Positions 52,720 through 61,805 are shown, numbered from the stretch's first letter. The stretch: 64,000 bases of DNA from Kocuria marina (GCF_000786655.1 NZ_JROM01000021.1:186001-250000), one strand, 5' to 3'. The notes: a model not told the origin generated them from the letters alone. A program made the numbers and translations.

Positions 52720-53967
52720 TCAATGCACCACCACGGGACGGTAGCCGTGGGACTCCAGGGCGTCGATCACATGATCGCAGTGCCCGTGGCCCTTGGTCTC
52801 CATGTCGATCGTGATGGAGACGTCCCCCATGGACAGCGAACCTCCGATCCGGGTGTGGTTCACGCCGGTCACGTTGGCGTCCATGTCCGCGATGATCTGT
52901 GAGATCTGGGCGAGCTCACCCGGACGGTCGGTGAGCATCATCTTGATGGTCATGTAGCGCCCCGCCGCGGAGAGACCCCGCTGGATCACCTTGAGCATGA
53001 GCATGGGATCGATGTTGCCGCCCGAGAGCAGCACGACCGTGGTCCCCAGATCCGGGTACTCGCGCTTGAGAGCACCCTCGAGGATCGCGGCCACCCCCAC
53101 GGCACCGGCGGGTTCCACGACCATCTTGTTGCGCTCGAGCATGAAGATCAGCGCCTGGGCGAGCGAGTCCTCGGAGACCGTCACGACGTCGTCCGCGAGG
53201 TGACGGATCACGTTGAACGGCAACTGTCCGGGCCGACCCACGGCGATGCCATCCGCGATCGTGGAGACCTTGGACAGCGTGACGATCGCGTCCCCCGCGA
53301 GCGAGGGCGGGTAGGCCGCGGCGTTCTCCGCCTGCACGCCGATGACCCGGATGTCCTTGCCCTGCTCCTGGGCCTTGGCCTTCAGTGCCACGGACACTCC
53401 CGCGAGCAGTCCTCCCCCGCCCACACCGGCGATCACGGTGTCCACGGTGGGCAGCTCGTCGAGGATCTCGAGACCCAGGGTGCCCTGGCCGGCGATGATG
53501 TCCGGGTGGTCGAACGGGTGGACGAACACCGCGCCGGTCTCGTCCGCGTAGCGCTGGGCCTCCGCGAGCGCCTGGTCCACGTTGGACCCGTGCAGCACGA
53601 CCTCCGCACCGTGGTCCTGGGTGGCCGCGATCTTGGGCAGCGCCGCCCCGCGGGGCATGTAGATCCGCGCCGTGATCCCCAGTTTCGCCGCCGCGAGCGC
53701 CACACCCTGGGCGTGGTTGCCCGCCGACGCCGCCACGACGCCCCGGCGCTTCTCCTCGTCCGAGAGCTGGGCCATGCGCACGTACGCGCCGCGAACCTTG
53801 AACGATCCCGCGCGCTGGAGGTTCTCGCACTTGAGGTACACCTCGGAACCGAGCATGCGGGACAGCGCGCGCGAGTGCGCGAGCGGCGTCGTCTCGATCA
53901 CCCCGTCCAGCAACTGCGCGGCGTGGCGGACGTCGGCCACCGAGACGGGCAAATCAGTGAGACCCAC
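52720..53967 (-). CDS. ilvA: Threonine ammonia-lyase with ACT domain
   Basis: 415 residues. PLP enzyme that deaminates threonine to 2-oxobutanoate, first step to isoleucine. The PLP Lys is in AGSFKVRGA, substrate loop SAGNHAQG, glycine loop GVGGGGLLAG; a C-terminal ACT domain (about 335-415, DRPGELAQISQII) suggests allosteric control. The single ACT and size are of the TdcB-ACT type common in actinobacteria. GTG 53967 is used; the ribosome site (AAGAAG) is weak. Gene symbol is by function; a catabolic role (tdcB) cannot be excluded. Confidence 0.92.
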   Translation of the reverse strand: MGLTDLPVSVADVRHAAQLLDGVIETTPLAHSRALSRMLGSEVYLKCENLQRAGSFKVRGAYVRMAQLSDEEKRRGVVAASAGNHAQGVALAAAKLGITARIYMPRGAALPKIAATQDHGAEVVLHGSNVDQALAEAQRYADETGAVFVHPFDHPDIIAGQGTLGLEILDELPTVDTVIAGVGGGGLLAGVSVALKAKAQEQGKDIRVIGVQAENAAAYPPSLAGDAIVTLSKVSTIADGIAVGRPGQLPFNVIRHLADDVVTVSEDSLAQALIFMLERNKMVVEPAGAVGVAAILEGALKREYPDLGTTVVLLSGGNIDPMLMLKVIQRGLSAAGRYMTIKMMLTDRPGELAQISQIIADMDANVTGVNHTRIGGSLSMGDVSITIDMETKGHGHCDHVIDALESHGYRPVVVH

Positions 53968-54063
53968 AGAGAACTTCTTTCGTGGTAGTCGGCCGTTGCG
54001 GCTCGTTCGAACCGCGCGAACCCGGGGTGGATCACGACCTCGAGGGTTGGCGCGGACACACAG

Positions 54064-54094
54064 AACGCGGCGTCCGGGGTGAGGACGCCGCGTT
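54064..54094 (-). terminator. Terminator after the AI-2E family gene
   Basis: AACGCGGCGTCC pairs perfectly with GGACGCCGCGTT (12 bp) around a 7-nt loop, 24 bases beyond the stop of the AI-2E gene on the minus strand and upstream of ilvA. Confidence 0.7.
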
Positions 54095-54117
54095 TCATGG
54101 TATTACGCCGTGCGGGA

Positions 54118-55542
54118 CTAGACGTTCCGGGAGTCCCCCGAGCCCACTTCGTCGGACTCGATCGTGGCGTCGTGCTTGGTCTCCTTCTTGTGCTTCTCCT
54201 CGCGCTTCTTCTCCTCGTTCTCACGCTCACGGTGGCGCTTGCCGCGGAAGCGCTGGAGCTGCGCCATGATCTGTTCGCGCGTGAGGTCCTGCTTCTTGGC
54301 TGCCTTCTTGATCTCCCACGGGTACATGAAGGGCTGCCATGCGATCTCCTCGTCCCGCTCCCAGGCGCGGCTGCCGAGGTAGCGGATGATCGTGTTGAGC
54401 ATGGCCATCAGGGGCACGGCGAACAGCGCACCGGCGATCCCGAAGAGCACGCTACCGGCGGCCACCGCCAGGAACACGGCCACGGGGTGCAGGGCCACGG
54501 CCTTGCCCATCACGAGCGGCTGCAGGACGTTGGACTCGACCTGCTGGACGAGCAGCACCACACCGAGCATGGCGAGCGCGATACCGGGCCCGATCGCCAC
54601 GAGGGCCACCAGGACGGCCACCGCACCGGTCAGCACGGCACCCACGATGGGGATGAAGGACGCCAGGAACACCAACACACCGATCGGCAGCGCCAGCGGC
54701 ACACCCAGCAGGAACGCACCAAGCCCGATACCCACGGCGTCCACGAACGCCACGAACACCTGGATGCGCACGTACTGCGCGAGCGAGATCCAGCCCTTGC
54801 GCCCGGCACCGTTCACGGCGGGGCGGGCGCGGCGGGGGAACAGTTTGACCAGGAACAGCCAGATGTTCTCGCCGTCCATGAGGAAGAACAGCAGGACGAA
54901 CAGCATGATGATCATGCCCGTGACGATGCTGGTCGCCGTGGAGCCGAAGGTCATCGCGCCGGAGAGGATGGCGTCCGAGTTGCGCTGCAGCGTGGCCCCG
55001 ATGTCCGAGAGCCACTGGTTGATGTTGTCCGTGGAGATGTTGAGGGGGCTGTCCTCCAGCATTCCGATCAACTGCTGGAAACCGGCCACCGCGCTGTCGG
55101 AGAGCTGTGCGAAACCGGCGATCATCTGCTGACCCGCGAGCACCAACAGGCCCAGGACCCCCAGGATCAGTCCGAGCTCCACGGTGATCGCGGCCAGCGC
55201 GGACGGGAAGTGCTTGGAGCGCAGCCAGCGGACGGCCGGCGAGAGCAACCCCGCGAGCAGCGCGGCCAACAGCACCGGGATGAACACGGTGGTCACGTGG
55301 CTCAGCAGCCACCCCACCACACCCACACCGGCGATGATGAGCAAGATCCGCCACGACCACGCGGCCGCGATCCGGACCGGGGTCGTGACCATGGTCTGCG
55401 CGTCAGGGACGTTGGGCCCCGTGGAGGGGGGCGACGCGCCGTCGTGCTGGGTGACGAGTTCGGAGGATGTGTCGGACTGGGGACGTTTGACCACGGGGTT
55501 CGGGGATGAGCCCGCGTGGGACGTCGTAACACTGGATGACAT
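54118..55542 (-). CDS. AI-2E family membrane transporter
   Basis: 474 residues. About eight membrane helices between residues 60 and 390, with the family pattern (WLLSHVTTVFIPVLLAALLAG near the start, GVPLALPIGVLVFLASFIPIVGAVL late). Substrates in this family include autoinducer-2 and, in some members, Na+/H+ exchange; this one is undetermined. The C-terminal ~85 residues are strongly charged (RHRERENEEKKREEKHKKE). ATG 55542 lies 6 nt after CATGAT (leaderless) and is divergent from the nitroreductase gene. Confidence 0.9.
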   Translation of the reverse strand: MSSSVTTSHAGSSPNPVVKRPQSDTSSELVTQHDGASPPSTGPNVPDAQTMVTTPVRIAAAWSWRILLIIAGVGVVGWLLSHVTTVFIPVLLAALLAGLLSPAVRWLRSKHFPSALAAITVELGLILGVLGLLVLAGQQMIAGFAQLSDSAVAGFQQLIGMLEDSPLNISTDNINQWLSDIGATLQRNSDAILSGAMTFGSTATSIVTGMIIMLFVLLFFLMDGENIWLFLVKLFPRRARPAVNGAGRKGWISLAQYVRIQVFVAFVDAVGIGLGAFLLGVPLALPIGVLVFLASFIPIVGAVLTGAVAVLVALVAIGPGIALAMLGVVLLVQQVESNVLQPLVMGKAVALHPVAVFLAVAAGSVLFGIAGALFAVPLMAMLNTIIRYLGSRAWERDEEIAWQPFMYPWEIKKAAKKQDLTREQIMAQLQRFRGKRHRERENEEKKREEKHKKETKHDATIESDEVGSGDSRNV

Positions 55543-55614
55543 GCCCTTATCATGACACCATCGCGCAACGTGCTGATACCGGCGTGCGGGGCCGAGGGTG
55601 ACAAAATGGGCGTC

Positions 55615-56217
55615 ATGTCCACCACACTGCTGCGCGTCCTGTCCCAACGCCGCCCCGCGAGCGTCCTGACACAGGAGGCCCCGCGGCGTGAGGAGCTCGA
55701 GGCCGTCCTGCGGGCCGCCGCCGGCGCCAAGTACGACGAGCGCCCCACGGGTTGGCGCGTGGTTGCGACGAGCGGGCAGGCCGCGTCCCTGCTGGCCGCG
55801 GCCATGGCGGGCCTCACGTCCGTCCCCGCCCTCTCGGGCCCCGTCCCCCGGTTGAAGGGTCGCAAGATCCGGGTCCTGGCCGCGTATCGCGGGAGCCTGC
55901 AGTGGGCGTCCCGGGGCGGGGTGGCCCTGGCCATCATCTTCCGCCACCACCCGGAACTGCCGCAGTCCAAGAAGGACCAGCGCGGGGACGTGTACGCCGC
56001 CCGCGGGATCCTCGAAGCCGCGTTCTACGCGCAGGGATGGGCCACCGTCTGGTCCCATCGCGAGCCCTACGACCGGGACGTGGTGCGCGAGTTCTACGGT
56101 CTGGACGAGCACGAGGAGATCCTGGGCTGGCTGTTCGTGGGACGAGCCGCGAGCAATAACATCCCCGCCCGCGCGATCAACCTGCCCCCGCGCGAACTCG
56201 AGATCCGCTACATGTGA
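55615..56217 (+). CDS. Nitroreductase family protein
   Basis: 200 residues. The FMN-dependent nitroreductase fold is suggested by the N-terminal VLSQRRPASVLTQEAPRREEL, the central GDVYAARGILEAAFYAQGWATVW helix and the GWLFVGRAAS end. It is smaller and more divergent than classical NfsB proteins, so activity is uncertain. ATG 55615 lies 7 nt after CAAAAT (leaderless). It has its own terminator hairpin and is divergent from the AI-2E gene. Confidence 0.8.
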   Translation: MSTTLLRVLSQRRPASVLTQEAPRREELEAVLRAAAGAKYDERPTGWRVVATSGQAASLLAAAMAGLTSVPALSGPVPRLKGRKIRVLAAYRGSLQWASRGGVALAIIFRHHPELPQSKKDQRGDVYAARGILEAAFYAQGWATVWSHREPYDRDVVREFYGLDEHEEILGWLFVGRAASNNIPARAINLPPRELEIRYM

Positions 56218-56233
56218 ACGATCCCCACAACGC

Positions 56234-56266
56234 GAGAAGCGGCGACCCACTGGGCCGCCGCTTCTC
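56234..56266 (+). terminator. Terminator after the nitroreductase gene
   Basis: GAGAAGCGGCG pairs perfectly with CGCCGCTTCTC (11 bp) around an 11-nt loop, followed by ATTCC. It lies between convergent genes and could serve both. Confidence 0.7.
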
Positions 56267-56322
56267 ATTCCGGCGTACGTCACCGGGCCCTGAGGGCCCC
56301 GAGCGACGCGCGGGGATGGGAG

Positions 56323-57126
56323 TCAGTCGCTCATGGAGCGGATGATCGAGAGCACGCGCAGGATCTCCACGTAGGCCCAGATCAGGGTCACGGTCAGCCC
56401 GAACGCCGCGGACCATGCCGCCTTCTTGGGGATACCGCGCTTGACGCCGTCGCTGATGTTCTCGAAGTCGAGCACGAAGCTGTAGACGGCCAGCAGGATG
56501 GCGATCGCGCCCACGAACAGCCCCAGCGGGATGCCGAAGATCGTGGCGTCGTAGCGCATGTTGTAGCCGCCCAGCAGGCTCGTGCCCAGGTTCACCAGGG
56601 CGAACAGGGCGTAGGCCAGCAGTGCGACCATGAAGAACTTGGTCACGCGCGGGGAGGAGCGCAGCACGCCCACCTTGTAGAGCACCAGCACGGAGACGAA
56701 CACCGCCAGGGTGCCGATCACCGCCTGGACCACGATGCCCGGGTAGGCGCCCTCGAACATGCGGGAGATGCCACCCAGGAACAGGCCCTCGGCGAGCGCG
56801 TAGAGCGTGATCAACAGCGGGCTGGGCTCACGTTTGAACGCGTTGACCAGACCCAGCACGAGACCCACGATGGCGCCCGGCAGCGCGAGCACCGGGGCGA
56901 CCCAACCCACCACGGCCGTGACGATTACGCAACCGAGCACGAGCGAGGTGCGCATGACGACGTCGTCGTAGCTCATGCGTCCGGTGCGGTCCGGACCCGC
57001 GGCGGGCGCGTTGTAGAGGTTTTCCAGGTTCTCGGGTGAGTAACGGGGGTCGCGGGAGATATCCGGGGTGGTCGCGGTGCCGTTCTTCTTGTTGAAGTCG
57101 CGTAGCAGTGGGTTTCCGCCGGCCAT
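56323..57126 (-). CDS. Bax inhibitor-1/YccA family membrane protein
   Basis: 267 residues. Seven hydrophobic helices after a 50-residue cytoplasmic N-terminus (MAGGNPLLRDFNKKNG), with FVLDFENI and the C-terminal IWAYVEILRVLSIIRS typical of the actinobacterial branch. The family forms pH-sensitive calcium leak channels in some species; bacterial role unsettled. ATG 57126 has AAAGGA about 7 bases upstream. It is monocistronic, next to a tRNA gene. Confidence 0.92.
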   Translation of the reverse strand: MAGGNPLLRDFNKKNGTATTPDISRDPRYSPENLENLYNAPAAGPDRTGRMSYDDVVMRTSLVLGCVIVTAVVGWVAPVLALPGAIVGLVLGLVNAFKREPSPLLITLYALAEGLFLGGISRMFEGAYPGIVVQAVIGTLAVFVSVLVLYKVGVLRSSPRVTKFFMVALLAYALFALVNLGTSLLGGYNMRYDATIFGIPLGLFVGAIAILLAVYSFVLDFENISDGVKRGIPKKAAWSAAFGLTVTLIWAYVEILRVLSIIRSMSD

Positions 57127-57238
57127 GGGACGTCCTTTCGAGGCGTGGGCGAGCTGTTCGTTCAGCCTAACATTGACGCGTCACAGGAACCTGGGAGTTT
57201 GTGCTGAGCGAACAGGGCCCCCGCGGGTGCGGAATCGG

Positions 57239-57312
57239 TGCCCCCACTGGGACTCGAACCCAGACTGAGCGGATTTTAAGTCCGCTGCCTCTGCCGATTG
57301 GGCTATGGGGGC
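57239..57312 (-). tRNA. tRNA with TAA anticodon (Leu) on a class I body
   Basis: 74 nt on the minus strand. Acceptor stem GCCCCCA/TGGGGGC with discriminator A; D arm with GG at the usual place; anticodon stem GCGGA/TCCGC with loop CTTAAAA, giving anticodon TAA (57276-57278); T arm CTGGG-TTCGAGT-CCCAG. The variable region is only five bases (TCAGT). Bacterial leucine tRNAs are class II with a long variable arm, so this pairing is unexpected. The body resembles tRNA-Lys-type molecules. No CCA encoded. Confidence 0.88.
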
Positions 57313-57372
57313 GTGACCGAGCCGGTGAGTCCGCGCGGGTGCGCGGGCCCACCGGCTCGGTGCGATGGAGTG

Positions 57373-58758
57373 TTACAGGCTCGCCTTCTCGGCCGGGACG
57401 TCCGCGCCCGCGGCCTTCTGGAAGGCACGGCGGGGGTCCCGCAGGTGACGCAGCGGAGTGGTGTCACGGCCGAAGAGCAGGTTCACGCCCCACTCCGTGA
57501 ACACCCGCACCTTGCGCTCCACCGTGGGGATCGCGTACCCGTGGTAGAGGCGGTGCATGGCCCACGCCGGCAGACCGCCGAGGTCGATACCGCGGATGGT
57601 GGCGGCACCCTTGTACAGACCCAGACCCGCCACGGACCCGAGGTTCTCGTGGTAGTAGTCCTCGAGCGGCTCGCCCTTGTGCGCGGCCATGATGTTCTTG
57701 GCCATGGTCGCGGCCTGACGCACGGCGTGCTGCGCGTTGGGAACGCAGAACCCGCCGGGGCCGGCGCCCGTGAGATCCGGGACGGCGGCGATGTCACCGG
57801 CGGCCCAGGCACCCTCGAAGGGCCCGTCGTCGCCGGTCACGCGCAGGTCCGCGCCCACGCGCACGCGTCCGCGGTCGTCGATGGGCAGGTCGCTGTTCTT
57901 GGCGAAGGACGCAGCCTGCACGCCGGCCGTCCAGATCAGGGTGTCCGTGGCCATCTCGCCGGCCGGGGACTTGTCCTGCATATTAATGAGCTTGACCAGG
58001 TCACCGTCCACCTCGGACAGGGACGTGTTCAGCAGCACCTCGATGCCGCGGGCGCGCATCTCGGCCACGACCTTCTCGGCACGGTCCTCGGAGACCTCGG
58101 GCATGATCCGGCCCATGGCCTCGACCAGCACGAAGCGCAGGTCCGAGACCTTCAGGAGGTCGTTGCGCTGCACGGCCGAACGCGCCATGTCCTCGAGCTC
58201 GGCGATGGTCTCGGAACCGGCGTAGCCGCCGCCCACCACGATGAAGGTCAGCGCCTTGCGCTTCTCGTCCTCGTCGTTGGTGAGGGAAGCCACCTCGATG
58301 CGCTCGAGCACCCAGTTGCGCACGGACACGGCCTCTTCGATGGTCTTCATGCCGATGGCCTTGTCCGCGAGCCCCGGGATGGGGAACGTGCGGGTGTTGG
58401 AACCGCCGGCGAGCACGATCTCGTCGTACGTGAGCTCGAACTCGGGGCCCTCGTCGATGCCGTGGACGGTGACCGTACGGTTGGCATGGTCGATGCTCTC
58501 CACGCGGCCGGTGATCAACTCGCAGTCGCCCAGGTGCTGACGGTGCGGGATCACGGCGGAGCGCGCCTCGATGTTGCCGGCCGAGACCTCGGGCAGGAAC
58601 GGGAGGTAGGTCATGTACGGGTTCGGGTCCACCACCGTGACCACGCCGCCGGACTCCTTAATGCGGGTCTGCAGCTTCTGCGCCAGTGTGAAACCGACGT
58701 AACCGCCACCCACGATGAGAAGGCGCGGACGGTCCTTAGCAAGTTGATTGAAAGCCAT
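57373..58758 (-). CDS. ndh: Type II NADH dehydrogenase (NDH-2)
   Basis: 461 residues. Single-subunit flavoprotein that passes electrons from NADH to quinone without pumping protons. FAD site LLIVGGGYVGFTLA at the N-terminus, NAD site FIVVGGGYAGSETIAELE near 165-182, quinone/FAD region AAGDIAAVPD and CVPNAQHAVRQA. The C-terminal amphipathic part binds the membrane. ATG 58758 lies 7 nt after TAAGCT (leaderless); GTG 58776 would add six residues. It stands between the tRNA gene and the mycosin-like protease. Confidence 0.93.
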   Translation of the reverse strand: MAFNQLAKDRPRLLIVGGGYVGFTLAQKLQTRIKESGGVVTVVDPNPYMTYLPFLPEVSAGNIEARSAVIPHRQHLGDCELITGRVESIDHANRTVTVHGIDEGPEFELTYDEIVLAGGSNTRTFPIPGLADKAIGMKTIEEAVSVRNWVLERIEVASLTNDEDEKRKALTFIVVGGGYAGSETIAELEDMARSAVQRNDLLKVSDLRFVLVEAMGRIMPEVSEDRAEKVVAEMRARGIEVLLNTSLSEVDGDLVKLINMQDKSPAGEMATDTLIWTAGVQAASFAKNSDLPIDDRGRVRVGADLRVTGDDGPFEGAWAAGDIAAVPDLTGAGPGGFCVPNAQHAVRQAATMAKNIMAAHKGEPLEDYYHENLGSVAGLGLYKGAATIRGIDLGGLPAWAMHRLYHGYAIPTVERKVRVFTEWGVNLLFGRDTTPLRHLRDPRRAFQKAAGADVPAEKASL

Positions 58759-58830
58759 ACCCGAAAGCTTACTCACCGTGGCACGGTTTTGCCGACGCGG
58801 TGTCAGCGGCCCGGTGAGCTGATCGTGAAA

Positions 58831-60174
58831 TCAGCGCGAGAGCCTGCGGATGTGCAGGACCGCGGCCACGGTGAGGCCCGCGACGATCACCCCGAAGCTG
58901 ACGAGGATCACCACGGGTAGCGCGCCGGTCTCGTTGAGGGGTGCCTGCGCCACGGGTGGGGTGGCCTCCCCGGTCACCTGCCGCGTGTCCGGCGCGGGCG
59001 GGGTCGGGGAGCTGCTCGGGGTGGGTGTCTGCGAGGGCGGGCGGTTCTGCGCAATCCATTGCCGCACGCTGCCCAGGGGATTGATGTCGGAGATCCGGAC
59101 GTCGTCCTCTACGGCCGCGCGCACATCCAGGATCCCATACCCGTAGAGCGGGTCCTTGCCCTGCGCCCCCGCGTCGTGCGCGGTGTCCACGATCCGCTGG
59201 GCGATCCCAGCCGCCGTGAGGTCGGGGTGCTTCTGCTTGATCAGCGCCGCGGTCCCGGCCACGAGGGGCACGGTGGCGGAGGTCCCGGACCACCGGGCGT
59301 AGCCGTCCCCCGGGATCGCACCCACCATCTCCTCGCTGGGCCCGGCCACCGCGATCGAGATGCCCTGGGAGGACGAGTCCCAACTCGCCGTGCGCGACCG
59401 GTCCACGCCGCCCACGGACAGCACCCCCGGAATCGTGGCGGGCGCCCCCACCTGGTTGAGCCCCGATCCCCGGTTGCCCGCCGCCGCGACCACGAGAACG
59501 CCCTTCTCCTCCGCGTACGCGAACGCCGAGTCCCATGCGGGGGGCCAGCCCGTGGCGTTCGAGCCCAGGGACATGTTGATTACGTTCGCGCCGTGGTCCA
59601 CGGCCCAGCGCACGGCGTCCGGGATCTGTTCGTCGATGTCGCGGGCGCCGGGGTGTTCGCTGCCCACCCACAGGGACACGGGCAGGATCTCCGCCTCCGG
59701 GGCCACTCCGATGATGCCCCGCGTGCCACCCGGACCGTCCGGGTTCTCGGGCCCGTGACCGCGTCCCGCGGCGAGCGAGGCCACCAGCGTCCCGTGTTCG
59801 GGTTCCGCGCCCAGGCCCTCCTGACCGTTCGCGCCGCCCACGCCCGAGACGTCCGTCCCCTCACCGGCCGCGCCCCGCAGATCCTGGTGGGAGCCGTCCA
59901 CGCCGGTGTCGATCACGGCGATCTTCACGCCTTTGCCGGTCGCGGACTTCCACGCGTCCCGCACGCCGTAGTCGTCCAGCCAGTACTCCTCCTGGCGCAC
60001 GTCCACCGGCTCCACGGGGACCTTGCCGTTCGGGGGCGGTGCCACGGGGGTCTCCACGGGCACCGACGGCGCGGGCATGGGTTCCACGGCGAGCGCCGGG
60101 GCGACACCGGTCCCGCCGAGCAATAGGCCCACCGCGGCGAGTGACAGCGCACCGCGTGTTCTCAGCCGTCCCAT
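58831..60174 (-). CDS. Mycosin-like S8 subtilase with C-terminal membrane anchor
   Basis: 447 residues. Signal peptide (1-29), then a subtilisin domain with catalytic Asp89 (VIDTGVDG), His127 (EHGTLVAS) and Ser299 (SGTSATVP), a Pro/Thr/Ser-rich linker (~375-410) and a C-terminal helix (~418-440, VVILVSFGVIVAGLTVAAVL). This is the layout of MycP proteases of type VII secretion. No ESX components are nearby, and this orphan form next to ppx and ndh is found in other Micrococcales. ATG 60174 has AGAGGGG upstream. Substrate unknown. Confidence 0.92.
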   Translation of the reverse strand: MGRLRTRGALSLAAVGLLLGGTGVAPALAVEPMPAPSVPVETPVAPPPNGKVPVEPVDVRQEEYWLDDYGVRDAWKSATGKGVKIAVIDTGVDGSHQDLRGAAGEGTDVSGVGGANGQEGLGAEPEHGTLVASLAAGRGHGPENPDGPGGTRGIIGVAPEAEILPVSLWVGSEHPGARDIDEQIPDAVRWAVDHGANVINMSLGSNATGWPPAWDSAFAYAEEKGVLVVAAAGNRGSGLNQVGAPATIPGVLSVGGVDRSRTASWDSSSQGISIAVAGPSEEMVGAIPGDGYARWSGTSATVPLVAGTAALIKQKHPDLTAAGIAQRIVDTAHDAGAQGKDPLYGYGILDVRAAVEDDVRISDINPLGSVRQWIAQNRPPSQTPTPSSSPTPPAPDTRQVTGEATPPVAQAPLNETGALPVVILVSFGVIVAGLTVAAVLHIRRLSR

Positions 60175-60395
60175 GACCCCTCTGCTTTCCCGCGCTGCAC
60201 GCGCGTTCCCGACCGCTCCCGGCGGTCGACGTACCGGACCCCCCGCCCGGCGTCACGACGACGTCGCCCGCTGACCCGTCCGCTCCGGGCCCCCTACGTT
60301 CCGGGCCCGTCCACACCGGGTGCCGGCGCGGGCGTCCGCTCCCCCGCGCGCCCGCAGGTGGTGTGCCGGGGTGCGACGGCGACCGGCCCGTGATC

Positions 60396-61346
60396 TCAGG
60401 CCGCGAGGGACAGGGCGATTCCGTCCAAAATATCGTGTTCGCTCGCGGTCACGGTGCTGACGCGCCCGTTGGTCGCGTCCGAGACACGTTCGATGATCCG
60501 GCGCCACACGAGCGCACCCGCCCCGATGACGTCCACGCGACCCTCGTGCATGAACCCGAGCTCGGCGCGTTCCTCCCGCGTCATCCCGGTCAGTTCCCGG
60601 CACGCCCGGATAACGACGTCGCTGTCCAGGACGCTGCCGTTGATCCGGTCCTCGTCGTAGCGGTTCAGGCCCATGGCCATGGCACTGACCGTGGTGACCG
60701 TCCCGGCGACACCCACGAGCCGGGTGGTCAGTTCGAGCGGTACGGTGCGGGCCACGGTGTCCATGGCCTCGTCCACGTCCCGCAGCACGAGGCGTTGCTG
60801 TTCCTCGGTGGGTGGGTTGGACCCCAGGTGGCGTTCGGTCATGCGCACGCACCCCACGTCGACGCTGCGGGCGGCGATCACGTGCTCGGGGGAACCCAGG
60901 ACGCACTCGGTGGAACCGCCGCCCAGGTCCACCACGAGCACGCGGTCCTCCGGGGTCAGTCCCGCGGCCGCGTTGAGGGCGCCGCGGAAGGACAGGGCCG
61001 CTTCCTCGTCACCGCTCACGACCTCCGGGGTCACCCCCAGGCGGGATGTGATCCCGTCCACGAAGACCTGCCGGTTGCCGGCGTCGCGCGTGGCGGACGT
61101 GGCCACGAACCGGACGGCGTCCACCTTGTGCTTGGTGATGAGCCGGGCGTATTCCTCCACGGCGGCGAAGGTCCGCTCCAGGGCGGCCTCGGCGAGCCAA
61201 CCGGTGGCGTCCACGCCCTGGCCCAGGCGCACGATGCGCATCTCGCGCACCCTGTCCTTGAGCTCGAGGTGACCGTCCTTGTCCTTCACGTCAGCGATGA
61301 GCAGACGGATGGAGTTCGTACCGCAGTCGATGGCCGCAACGCGCAT
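60396..61346 (-). CDS. Ppx/GppA family phosphatase
   Basis: 316 residues. Actin-like ATPase fold: IDCGTNSIRLLIAD, FVATSATRDAGN, SGDEEAALSF and DLGGGSTECVLG. Members hydrolyse polyphosphate or pppGpp; the short single-domain form matches actinobacterial Ppx1. ATG 61346 has GAGGA about 10 bases upstream. It is divergent from the decayed antiporter operon; in relatives eno, ftsB and DUF501 genes usually stand here, suggesting a rearrangement. Confidence 0.93.
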   Translation of the reverse strand: MRVAAIDCGTNSIRLLIADVKDKDGHLELKDRVREMRIVRLGQGVDATGWLAEAALERTFAAVEEYARLITKHKVDAVRFVATSATRDAGNRQVFVDGITSRLGVTPEVVSGDEEAALSFRGALNAAAGLTPEDRVLVVDLGGGSTECVLGSPEHVIAARSVDVGCVRMTERHLGSNPPTEEQQRLVLRDVDEAMDTVARTVPLELTTRLVGVAGTVTTVSAMAMGLNRYDEDRINGSVLDSDVVIRACRELTGMTREERAELGFMHEGRVDVIGAGALVWRRIIERVSDATNGRVSTVTASEHDILDGIALSLAA

Positions 61347-61483
61347 GGGTGATGGATCCTCGGTTCGGTGGAAGCGTGCCGGTTGACCGGCCCGCCACCA
61401 ATTTACCCGCGTCGCGGGGCACTTCCGCCCCCTCCCCCGTAAATCACCTGCGCAGCCCGTGACCCGCGATCCGAGGAGCCGAT

Positions 61484-61805
61484 GTGTTCGAGATCCTGCT
61501 CACCGCGGTCTTCGTGGTGCTCCTGGTCAATGTCGTGGTCGCGTTCGTGGTCACGGCCCGCCCCCCGTCACCGACCGCTGGCTGTTGTCGCTGCTGCTGA
61601 GCGGTACCACCGGCGCCGCGCTCGTGGCGCTGCTGACCGTGCTGCTGGGCCCGCGGCGTCGTCGCGATTCCCGGACGTGGCCGTGGTGCTGATCGGGCTG
61701 GCCTCGCTCACGGCCGTCGTCCGAATGACCGCGGCGCGCACCCCCGGTGCCGCTCGGGGCGCGAGGACGAGCCCCGCGCCGCTTGGAGGCGGTGACGGCG
61801 CATGA
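61484..61805 (+). pseudogene. mnhF: Frameshifted mnhF (Mrp antiporter subunit F)
   Basis: The GTG at 61484 has GAGGAG upstream and encodes one helix (ILLTAVFVVLLVNVVVAFVV). Near 61560, in a run of six C, the homology moves to another frame (VTDRWLLSLLLSGTTGAALVALLTVLLG), and near 61650 to the third (RFPDVAVVLIGLASLTAVVRM). All three parts match consecutive stretches of MnhF, so at least two frameshifts have broken it. No mnhE precedes it. The final frame ends by overlapping mnhG by 4 bases, the original operon junction. Confidence 0.8.

Noticed and set aside
54079-55509. Long plus-strand frame antisense to the AI-2E gene
   Set aside because: It is rich in His, Glu and Arg as expected for an antisense shadow in GC-rich DNA, with no ribosome site or known domain; the minus-strand membrane protein is clearly real.
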